Shown one piece after another: positions 1 to 5,806 of a stretch of DNA of 7,469 nt; position 1 is the stretch's first letter; the number at the start of each line of letters is the position of its first letter. The position numbers and the translations under genes were made by a program. The notes under the pieces are model-generated. The model saw only the letters and a program-made list of their open reading frames with translations, was not told the DNA's origin and did not search any database. The DNA is from an uncultured Clostridia bacterium (GTDB lineage Bacteria; Bacillota; Clostridia; Christensenellales; Aristaeellaceae): contig CALVTV010000068.1 of the NCBI GenBank assembly GCA_944363005.1, forward strand, positions 1 to 7,469, given 5' to 3'.

Positions 1-19
1 GAAGATGAAATCGGCGAGG

Positions 20-28
20 AAGGAGAGG
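20..28 (+). promoter_or_regulatory. Ribosome-binding site of nusA
   Basis: A purine-rich AAGGAGAGG lies here. Its AAGGAG core is 9 bases before the ATG at 35 and 12 bases before the second ATG at 38. It decides the nusA start: an earlier in-frame ATG at 5 would lie upstream of this site and would add ten residues with no family resemblance. Choosing 35 over 38 rests on spacing alone, and the two differ by one methionine. Confidence 0.75.
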
Positions 29-34
29 CATTCG

Positions 35-1189
35 ATGATGGACAAGAATGAAAACAAAGAGATGATCGAGGCGGTAGCGCTGCTGGCCAAGGAAAAGAAC
101 ATCAGCAAGGAAGTCCTTTTCTCCGCCATCGAAGAGGCGCTCAAGAGCGCTTACAAAAACAATTTCAACAAACAATACGGTATGCCGCCTTCCAACGCGA
201 ATGTGCGCGTGGAGCTGGATCGGGTGACCGGCGCTGTCCGGCTGTATGCGCGCAAGACCGTCGTGGAATGGGTGATTGACGAGGCAGCCGAAATCTCGCT
301 TGAGGATGCCCGCAAGATTCAGCCCAGCTACGAAGAGGATGACATCGTCGAGATCGAGGTCACGCCCAACAACTTCCGCCGCATGGCTGCGCAGACTGCC
401 AAACAGGTGATCGTGCAGAAGATCCGTGAGGCTGAGCGCGGCAAGACCTATGAGGACTTCATCGAAAAAGAAAACGAAATCCTCACCGCAATCGTGCACA
501 GCATCGATCCGGAGACGCGCGCCGTCTATGTGGAATTGGGCAAGACCGAAGGTGTGCTTGAAGCGGGGCAGCAGATGACGACCGATGTGTATACGCCGGG
601 CGAACGCTTTAAGGTGTATGTGCTGGAGGTTGTGGCGGATCGCCGTCTGGCGCGTCCGGGCGCCAAGCACGGCCCGCAGGTGAGCGTTTCCCGCATTCAT
701 CCCGGCCTGGTCAAGCGCCTGTTTGAGCTGGAGGTGCCCGAGATTCAGACCGGCACCGTGCAGATCAAATCGATCGCGCGCGAGGCGGGTTCCCGCACGA
801 AGATGGCCGTCTATTCCAGCGATCCGATGATCGATCCGGTCGGTTCCTGCGTGGGCCCGCGCGGTCAGCGCGTGGATCGCGTGGTGACGGAGCTGCGCGG
901 GGAGAAGATCGACATCATCAAGTGGTCTGCCGATCCGGCGGAATTCGTCGCCAACGCACTGAACCCGGCGCACGTGGTGAACTTGTTCGTTTCCGAAAAG
1001 GATAAGGCCTGCCGAGTGGTCGTGCCGGACAATCAGCTGTCTCTGGCGATTGGCAAGGAGGGGCAAAATGCCCGCCTGGCTGCGCGGCTGACGGGCTGGA
1101 AGATTGACATCAAGAGCCAGAGCCAGATCGATGAGCAGATGATGCTCGAAGAACAAGCGGCGGACGATCAGGCGCCTGCGCTTGAGTAA
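35..1189 (+). CDS. nusA: Transcription termination/antitermination factor NusA
   Basis: NusA binds RNA polymerase and nascent RNA in the cytoplasm, where it modulates pausing, intrinsic termination and antitermination. Read from the tandem ATG at 35, the protein is 384 residues, close to the short Bacillota form (about 370) and well below the proteobacterial form of about 500. In order I see the N-terminal polymerase-binding domain (about 1-130, with the family-like EALKSAYK stretch), an S1 domain (about 146-215), and two KH domains. KH1 carries its GxxG loop as GPRG at 274-277. KH2 carries GKEG at 340-343, followed by the family-typical QNARLAARLTGWKIDI. The protein then ends in a short Glu/Asp/Gln/Ala tail with no acidic AR repeats. 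It is the first complete gene of the cluster, 15 bases before rnpM. The family call is very secure; only the choice between the ATGs at 35 and 38 is open. Confidence 0.97.
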   Translation: MMDKNENKEMIEAVALLAKEKNISKEVLFSAIEEALKSAYKNNFNKQYGMPPSNANVRVELDRVTGAVRLYARKTVVEWVIDEAAEISLEDARKIQPSYEEDDIVEIEVTPNNFRRMAAQTAKQVIVQKIREAERGKTYEDFIEKENEILTAIVHSIDPETRAVYVELGKTEGVLEAGQQMTTDVYTPGERFKVYVLEVVADRRLARPGAKHGPQVSVSRIHPGLVKRLFELEVPEIQTGTVQIKSIAREAGSRTKMAVYSSDPMIDPVGSCVGPRGQRVDRVVTELRGEKIDIIKWSADPAEFVANALNPAHVVNLFVSEKDKACRVVVPDNQLSLAIGKEGQNARLAARLTGWKIDIKSQSQIDEQMMLEEQAADDQAPALE

Positions 1190-1190
1190 A

Positions 1191-1203
1191 GGCGGTGAAC
1201 GCC
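1191..1203 (+). promoter_or_regulatory. Small GC hairpin over the rnpM ribosome-binding site
   Basis: GGCG at 1191-1194 is an exact inverted match to CGCC at 1200-1203, with the loop GTGAA between them. The ATG of rnpM follows one base later, at 1205. The stem and loop cover the only Shine-Dalgarno-like bases for rnpM (AAAGG at 1188-1192 and GGTGA at 1194-1198). A four-pair stem could weakly limit ribosome access or be opened by ribosomes finishing nusA. The pairing is seen in the sequence; any regulatory role is inference, and so short a stem can arise by chance in GC-rich DNA. Confidence 0.3.
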
Positions 1204-1204
1204 G

Positions 1205-1471
1205 ATGAAGACACGCAAGATTCCCATGCGCATGTGCGTAGGGTGCCGCGAAATGAAGGAAAAGCGAGCGCTTTTGCGCATTGTCAAGAATGCCGAAGGA
1301 GCAATCAGCTTTGACCGTGTGGGCAAAGCGCCGGGGCGCGGCGCCTATGTGTGCAAAAGCGAGGAATGCCTGACAAAAGCTGTGCGCCAGCATCAATTGG
1401 AGCGCGCGCTGGAAACGAAAATTGACGAGGCGGTTTACCAACAGCTGATGGAGGAAATCCATGCCGATTGA
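1205..1471 (+). CDS. rnpM: YlxR/RnpM family RNA-binding protein (RNase P modulator)
   Basis: This is an 88-residue basic protein of the YlxR family (DUF448), the usual family size. In Bacillus subtilis the family member is reported to bind the RNase P RNA and dampen RNase P activity, hence the name RnpM; a nucleoid-associated regulatory role has also been proposed. The hallmarks are visible: a basic N-terminus leading into MRMCVGCRE (8-16), then the LLRIVK strand (23-28), and the family signature GRGAYVC at 44-50. Four cysteines form a CxxC pair (11, 14) and a second pair (50, 55), a spacing that could hold a metal; many but not all family members keep them, and metal binding here is inference. 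The ribosome-binding site is weak and lies in a small hairpin. The last 11 bases overlap ylxQ, which suggests coupled translation. Confidence 0.94.
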   Translation: MKTRKIPMRMCVGCREMKEKRALLRIVKNAEGAISFDRVGKAPGRGAYVCKSEECLTKAVRQHQLERALETKIDEAVYQQLMEEIHAD

Positions 1472-1793
1472 GCAAGATGCGTTTTTTTCCATGCTGGGTT
1501 TGGCCATGCGTGCGGGTCAGTTGACGTTCGGTGAAGACAGCGTGCGAAAGGCGATCGCTTCGGGAACAGCGGGCTTGGTTCTGCTGGACGACGGTGCATC
1601 GGAAAATACTAAAAAGCGGATGCGCGACAGCTGTTCCTATTATGCCGTGCAGCTGTTGGAAACCGAAAAAACGCCCCTGGGCACGGCGGTTGGCCGCAGC
1701 GGGCGCATGAGCGTGGCGGTGAAAAAAGGACCGCTGTGCGACAGGCTGATCGAACTGGCGCGTCAGAATGACGCGGCAACTTTGGAAGGGTAA
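1461..1793 (+). CDS. ylxQ: YlxQ, L7Ae/L30e-family ribosomal-like K-turn RNA-binding protein
   Basis: This is a 110-residue protein of the bacterial L7Ae/L30e/S12e superfamily, small alpha/beta RNA-binding proteins that recognise kink-turn RNA. The subfamily pattern is clear: LGLAMRAGQLTFGEDSV (12-28), then LVLLDDGASENTKKR (39-53), a Cys-x-Tyr-Tyr segment (58-61), and the LGTAVGRSGRMSVAV stretch near 73-87. Relatives such as B. subtilis YlxQ and YbxF are about 80-100 residues, so this one is complete with a slightly extended C-terminus. GGAGG at 1450-1454, inside the end of rnpM, is six bases before the ATG, and the gene starts within rnpM, so the two are probably made together. The precise RNA partner of YlxQ is not established; ribosome or RNase P association is only a suggestion from gene order. 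Confidence 0.92.
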   Translation: MPIEQDAFFSMLGLAMRAGQLTFGEDSVRKAIASGTAGLVLLDDGASENTKKRMRDSCSYYAVQLLETEKTPLGTAVGRSGRMSVAVKKGPLCDRLIELARQNDAATLEG

Positions 1794-1841
1794 CAACACT
1801 ACTGTTTGTGATAACGCGATTTGCGGGGGTGCAAGGGCAGA
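1794..1841 (+). promoter_or_regulatory. 48-base ylxQ-infB spacer with infB ribosome-binding site
   Basis: This is the longest gap between genes in the window. AAGGG at 1833-1837, four bases before the infB ATG, is the probable but rather close ribosome-binding site, and GGGGGT at 1825-1830 is an alternative at 11 bases. TTGC at 1821-1824 can pair with GCAA at 1831-1834, leaving GGGGGT in the loop. TGTGATAAC at 1807-1815 resembles an extended -10 element (hexamer GATAAC at 1810-1815), but no -35 lies at the right spacing. There is no terminator-like stem with a T-run. Confidence 0.4.
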
Positions 1842-4454
1842 ATGTCCAAGATAAAGGTTCAAGATGCAACAAAGGAACTGAGCCGCGGAGCGGCCAAACT
1901 GCTGAGCGACGTTTCCGGCGTGCGCCAGCAGGCGGAAAAGGCGCTCGCTGAACTGCGCAAGATTGAAAACAGCTTCATGCAGCAGGAAGAAGCTCAGCGC
2001 GAGGAAAAACGCCGCGAGGAACAGGAGAAGGCGCTCAAATCCCAGAGCAAGGCCTGGACGATGCCGGATGATGTACCCGTCGTGGAGGAAAAGAAGGAAG
2101 CGCCCAAGCCCGCAGCAGAAGCGCCCAAGCCTGCGGCACCCGCAGCGGAAAGCGTAAAGCCTGCGCCTGCCGCTCGTCCTGCGCAGCAGGAGAGCGCACC
2201 GCGCGCCGCAGCGCCGGAGCGCACTGCTAACCAGCCGCCGCGCCCCGCGCAGCGCGAGGGCACGTTGCGTCCTGTGACGCAGGAGCGCCCCCAAGGAACC
2301 GCACGGCCCGCTGGCAGGGACGGGTTTGCCCCGCGCGGCCAGGGTGCGCAGGGCCGTCCGATGGCTCAGGGAGGACAGCGTCCGCAGGGTGCTCGTCCCA
2401 TGGGTCAGGGAGCGCCTCGCCCGCAGGGGGCACAGGGCCGCCCGGCCGGTGGCCGTCCAGCGCAGGGACGCGGCCCCAAGGGACCGGAACTGATGCCAAC
2501 GGTGGAGAAAGAGCGCGTTTCCAACTACGATCCCAACAAGAAACTGCGCCAGCGTCAGCATGATCCGGAGCATCAGACCGTCAAAAACCGCAAGCAACTT
2601 GCGCGCGAGTCCGGCTATGGTATGGATGACGATGTCGTGCGCGGCCGCCGCAAGAAGGGCAAGCAGCCGTCTGCTCAGCAGATGATGGCGCCCATCAAGA
2701 TTGAGACGGCTTACATGACGGCGGAGACCATCACCGTACGCGACTTGACGGAGCGCATTGGCAAGCCGGCCAGCGAGATCATCAAGAAGCTGATGCTGCT
2801 GGGCATCATGGCCACGATCAATCAGGAGCTTGACTACGATACGGCGTCCCTGGTGGCTTCCGAGTTTGGCGTTACGCTCGAGATGAAGCTCGACAAGACG
2901 GCAGAGGATGCGCTCGTCGCCGAAAACGTCGAGGATAAGGAAGAGGACCTGATCACCCGTCCGCCGGTTGTCACCATTATGGGTCACGTCGATCACGGCA
3001 AGACTTCTTTGCTCGACTATATCCGCAAGACCAAGGTGACTGCGGGCGAAGCTGGCGGCATTACGCAGCATATTGGCGCGTATACGGCCAATGTCAACTG
3101 CCGTCAGGTCACCTTCCTGGATACCCCTGGCCACGAGGCGTTCACGGCGATGCGCGCGCGCGGCACGCAGGCGACGGACATTGCTATCCTGGTTGTCGCG
3201 GCGGACGATGGCGTCATGCCGCAGACGGTTGAGTCGATCAACCATGCCAAAGCGGCAAATTGTCCGATCATTGTGGCAATCAACAAGATTGACAAGCCGG
3301 GTGCTGATCCGGAAAGCGTCAAACAGGAACTGACCCGCTATGATCTTGTGCCCGAAGAGTGGGGCGGCGACACGATTATGGTGCCGGTTTCGGCGCATAC
3401 GGGCGAGGGAATTGACGATCTGCTGGAGAACGTTCTGCTGCTGGCGGACGTTCTCGAGCTCAAGGCGAACCCCAACCGCAAGGCGCGCGGCGTTATCATC
3501 GAGGCGAAGCTCGATCATTCGCGCGGTGCCGTTGCGACGGCGCTCGTGCAGAAGGGTACGCTTCACGTGGGCGACATGGTTGTGGCCGGCAATGCCTACG
3601 GCCGTGTTCGTGCGATGATGAACAGCCGTGGCGAGCGCGTGAAGCACGCTGCGCCTTCCATGCCCGTGGAGATCATCGGCTTTGGCGGTGTGCCGGAGGC
3701 GGGCGATGAGTTCATGGCCGTTGAAGATGAAAAGCTGGCCCGTCAGGTTGTGGAAGAGCGTGCCGCGAAGGCTCGTGCATCCATGGTCAAGGCGACATCC
3801 GCGTCTACGCTCGAGGAGCTCTATAGCAAGCTGGAGGCTGGCGAGATCAAGGATCTGAACATCATCATCAAGGCCGATGTACAGGGTTCCGTGGAGGCTG
3901 TCAAGCAGTCTCTTGAAAAGCTCTCCAACAACGAAGTGCGCGTGCGCACGATTCACAGCGGCGTAGGTGCGATCACGGAAAACGATGTGATGCTTGCCGG
4001 CATCGACGGCGCAATCATCATCGGTTTCAATGGTCGCCCGGACGCCAAGGCACGCGAGGCGGCAACCCGCGACGGCATCGACATCCGTTACTATCGCGTC
4101 ATCTATCAGGCGATTGAGGACATGGAGAAGGCCATGAAGGGCCTGCTTTCCCCGGAGTTCCGGGAGAATGTGCTCGGTCATGCCGAGGTGCGCAATGTGT
4201 TCAAGATCACAGGCGTTGGCACCGTCGCCGGTTGTTACGTCACCGACGGCCTCATTCAGCGCAATGCGCAGGTGCGCCTGATGCGCGACAATGTGGTTGT
4301 TTATGAAGGAAAGCTTTCCTCCTTGCAGCGTTTCAAGGATGCGGTCAAGGAGGTCAAGGACGGCTATGAGTGCGGCGTCTGCCTGGAAAACTATACGGAT
4401 ATCAAGGAAGGCGACGTCATCGAGTGCTTCGTGATGGAAGAGATTCCGCGCTGA
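1842..4454 (+). CDS. infB: Translation initiation factor IF-2
   Basis: IF2 is the GTPase that places initiator fMet-tRNA on the 30S subunit and promotes 50S joining. The 870-residue protein is intact. An N-terminal head (1-45) is followed by a charged helical stretch (about 45-75), then an Ala/Pro/Gln/Arg/Gly-rich linker (about 80-215) with a degenerate repeat at 173-198. The conserved IF2N domain starts near 297. The G domain shows GHVDHGKT (381-388), DTPGH (427-431), NKID (481-484) and SAH (517-519). Domain II begins near 550, domain III near 671 and the fMet-tRNA-binding domain IV near 775, containing GVGTVAGCYV from 791. The ATG at 1842 was chosen because MSKIKV matches the usual IF2 beginning; an in-frame TTG at 1821 adds seven unconvincing residues. 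The N-terminal region departs from the usual IF2N fold, while the rest is canonical. Confidence 0.98.
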   Translation: MSKIKVQDATKELSRGAAKLLSDVSGVRQQAEKALAELRKIENSFMQQEEAQREEKRREEQEKALKSQSKAWTMPDDVPVVEEKKEAPKPAAEAPKPAAPAAESVKPAPAARPAQQESAPRAAAPERTANQPPRPAQREGTLRPVTQERPQGTARPAGRDGFAPRGQGAQGRPMAQGGQRPQGARPMGQGAPRPQGAQGRPAGGRPAQGRGPKGPELMPTVEKERVSNYDPNKKLRQRQHDPEHQTVKNRKQLARESGYGMDDDVVRGRRKKGKQPSAQQMMAPIKIETAYMTAETITVRDLTERIGKPASEIIKKLMLLGIMATINQELDYDTASLVASEFGVTLEMKLDKTAEDALVAENVEDKEEDLITRPPVVTIMGHVDHGKTSLLDYIRKTKVTAGEAGGITQHIGAYTANVNCRQVTFLDTPGHEAFTAMRARGTQATDIAILVVAADDGVMPQTVESINHAKAANCPIIVAINKIDKPGADPESVKQELTRYDLVPEEWGGDTIMVPVSAHTGEGIDDLLENVLLLADVLELKANPNRKARGVIIEAKLDHSRGAVATALVQKGTLHVGDMVVAGNAYGRVRAMMNSRGERVKHAAPSMPVEIIGFGGVPEAGDEFMAVEDEKLARQVVEERAAKARASMVKATSASTLEELYSKLEAGEIKDLNIIIKADVQGSVEAVKQSLEKLSNNEVRVRTIHSGVGAITENDVMLAGIDGAIIIGFNGRPDAKAREAATRDGIDIRYYRVIYQAIEDMEKAMKGLLSPEFRENVLGHAEVRNVFKITGVGTVAGCYVTDGLIQRNAQVRLMRDNVVVYEGKLSSLQRFKDAVKEVKDGYECGVCLENYTDIKEGDVIECFVMEEIPR
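2358..2435 (+). repeat. Degenerate 39-base tandem repeat in the infB linker
   Basis: Two adjacent in-frame units, 2358-2396 and 2397-2435, match at 28 of 39 bases by direct comparison. They encode the 13-residue units PMAQGGQRPQGAR and PMGQGAPRPQGAQ (residues 173-185 and 186-198 of IF2). They lie in a wider Arg/Gly/Gln/Pro-rich stretch at residues 165-214. Most differences are at third positions, as expected of an old duplication kept at the protein level, although biased composition can also give such similarity. Confidence 0.6.
2478..2495 (+). promoter_or_regulatory. Candidate internal ribosome-binding site and start for a shorter IF2
   Basis: AAGGGA at 2478-2483 stands nine bases before an in-frame ATG at 2493 (Met218 of IF2). 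Starting there would give a protein of about 653 residues lacking the head and the low-complexity linker but keeping the second IF2N domain, the G domain and domains II-IV. Escherichia coli and B. subtilis make shorter IF2 forms from internal starts in infB, so this is plausible. The sequence alone cannot show that it is used. Confidence 0.3.
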
Positions 4455-4463
4455 GCATCGAAT

Positions 4464-4472
4464 GGAGAGGGA
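4464..4472 (+). promoter_or_regulatory. Ribosome-binding site supporting a TTG start for rbfA
   Basis: GGAGAGGGA lies here, with GAGGGA (4467-4472) seven bases before a TTG at 4480. An in-frame ATG at 4462 would sit before or within this site and has no Shine-Dalgarno sequence upstream, so the TTG is preferred. An out-of-frame ATG followed directly by TAA (4473-4478) sits between the site and the TTG. Confidence 0.6.
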
Positions 4473-4479
4473 ATGTAAT

Positions 4480-4860
4480 TTGGCGACACAGCAATTTGAA
4501 CGCACGGACCGCATTGCGTCGGAGATCATGCGCGAGGTGGAGCGGATCATCCGGGAGGATGTCTCCGATCCGCGCACGCAGTGCATGTTCTCCATCACGC
4601 ATGTGGACGTGACGCGTGATCTTCGCTATGCGAAGGTTTACGTCAGCATCTATGAAGAGGATAAGCGTGAGCCGATGATGAAGGCGCTCAAGAGCGCGGC
4701 GGGCTTTATCCGCCATAATCTCGGCCGCAGGGTACAGCTTCGCTACACACCTGAGCTTCTCTTTGAGCTGGATACGACGATTGAGTACGGCGTGCATATC
4801 GCAAGCCTGATCAATCAGGTGAGGAAGACGGAGGGAAGTCAGTCGGATGAGGATGTCTGA
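4480..4860 (+). CDS. rbfA: 30S ribosome-binding factor RbfA
   Basis: RbfA binds the immature 30S subunit, assists late maturation of 16S rRNA including the 5'-end helix 1 region, and is important for growth in the cold. Read from the TTG at 4480 the protein has 126 residues, typical of the family (about 115-130). The single type II KH-like fold is recognisable: an N-terminal helix (RIASEIMREVERII), DP at 30-31, the strand segment SITHVDVTRDLRYAKVYVS (38-56), the AAG helix kink (73-75) and a C-terminal FELDTTIEYG stretch. A start at the ATG at 4462 would add six residues that match nothing and would place the ribosome-binding site inside the coding region. The gene lies 25 bases after infB and its end overlaps nrnA by 14 bases. 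The family call is secure; the start is the preferred of two. Confidence 0.96.
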   Translation: MATQQFERTDRIASEIMREVERIIREDVSDPRTQCMFSITHVDVTRDLRYAKVYVSIYEEDKREPMMKALKSAAGFIRHNLGRRVQLRYTPELLFELDTTIEYGVHIASLINQVRKTEGSQSDEDV

Positions 4861-5803
4861 GGACTGGCTTTGCAGGGTTCGCAAGGCGAAGCGCATGGCG
4901 TTGATCGCCCACGTTTCCCCCGATGGGGATAGCGTGGGCGCGACGCTGGCGTTGCGCCTTGCTTTTTTGTCCCTGGGCAAAGCCGTGGATGTGGTTTGCG
5001 ACGGCGTCATACCGCGCAATTTGTCCTTTTTGGAAGGCGTCGATGCTTTTTTGACGCCCGAACAGGTGGAAGGTTCTTACGACACGGCAATGGCTGTCGA
5101 TGTTGGAGACCGTCTGCTGCTGGGGAAATCTGCGCCCGTGTTTGATGGGGCACAGGTTCGCCTGGTGATCGATCATCACGCGACGAACCCGGCGTATGGC
5201 GATGTGAATTTTATTGTGCCGGGAGAGGCAGCCTGTTGTGTACTGGCTTATGAGGCGATTGTAGCGCTGGGCGTGCCGCTGACGGCTGCTATGGGAACTT
5301 GCCTGATGACCGGTTTGTCAACGGATTGCGGGCATTTTCAATATCCCAATACGACGCCTGCCGCGCTGTATTGTGCCGCAAAACTGCTTGAGGCGGGCGT
5401 GGATATTTCCTATATCACCCGAAAAATGTATCGCACGCAGCCCATGGAACGCGTCCGGCTCACGCGCGTGGCGTACGACCATATGCACTTTGAACTGGAA
5501 AACCAGGTGGGCGTGATCGAGCTTTCCCGCGAGGACTTCCTTCAAAATGGCTGCACATATAGCCAGGCGGACGGTCTGGTCAACTGCGCGCTGGAAGTAG
5601 AAGGCGTCCGCATGGCAGTGCTGGCCTCTGAGCGTGAGGAAGGAATTAAGCTTTCGCTTCGCGCTGTGGAGCCGGACACCGTCAACGACATTGCACAGCG
5701 GTTTGGCGGCGGCGGCCATGCACAGGCGGCGGGTTGCACAATCCAAGCGCCGCTGGCGCAGGCGGTGGCCATGGTGCTCGAAGCCATGAAGGAGAAGCTG
5801 TAA
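4847..5803 (+). CDS. nrnA: DHH-family phosphoesterase, NrnA-like (nanoRNase / pAp phosphatase)
   Basis: This is a 318-residue cytoplasmic phosphodiesterase of the DHH/DHHA1 family, the normal length for NrnA. Family members remove nucleotides from very short RNAs (2-5 nt), and several also dephosphorylate 3'-phosphoadenosine 5'-phosphate. The metal-binding motifs are intact: H22 with PDGDS (25-29), D85 in VDVGD, DHH at 109-111, and D160 in STDCGHF. The C-terminal DHHA1 domain has its glycine-rich substrate loop GGGGH at 287-291. The STDC segment has Cys where relatives usually have Thr, probably harmless. The length and the neighbours rbfA and truB argue against the longer RecJ or GdpP. The ATG at 4847 follows GAGGGAAG (4831-4838) by eight bases and lies within the end of rbfA. 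Which substrate dominates in vivo cannot be read from the sequence. Confidence 0.9.
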   Translation: MRMSEDWLCRVRKAKRMALIAHVSPDGDSVGATLALRLAFLSLGKAVDVVCDGVIPRNLSFLEGVDAFLTPEQVEGSYDTAMAVDVGDRLLLGKSAPVFDGAQVRLVIDHHATNPAYGDVNFIVPGEAACCVLAYEAIVALGVPLTAAMGTCLMTGLSTDCGHFQYPNTTPAALYCAAKLLEAGVDISYITRKMYRTQPMERVRLTRVAYDHMHFELENQVGVIELSREDFLQNGCTYSQADGLVNCALEVEGVRMAVLASEREEGIKLSLRAVEPDTVNDIAQRFGGGGHAQAAGCTIQAPLAQAVAMVLEAMKEKL

Positions 5804-5806
5804 TTG

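Noticed and set aside
5..34. ATG at 5 as the start of nusA
   Set aside because: The strong AAGGAG site at 20-25 lies downstream of it, and the ten added residues do not fit the NusA N-terminus.
1821..1841. TTG at 1821 as the start of infB
   Set aside because: It would add seven residues (MRGCKGR) unlike any IF2 start and would place the best ribosome-binding bases inside the coding region. The ATG at 1842 gives the usual MSKI beginning.
4455..4479. Terminator between infB and rbfA
   Set aside because: There is no GC-rich inverted repeat followed by a T-run here or in any other gap of the window.
1305..4598. Open frame of 1097 codons on the minus strand, antisense to rnpM, ylxQ, infB and the start of rbfA
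   Set aside because: It lies opposite genes with clear, motif-rich families. Its translation is His/Arg/Leu-rich with no recognisable domain. Strong third-position G/C bias in the plus-strand genes removes stops from antisense frames, which explains its length.
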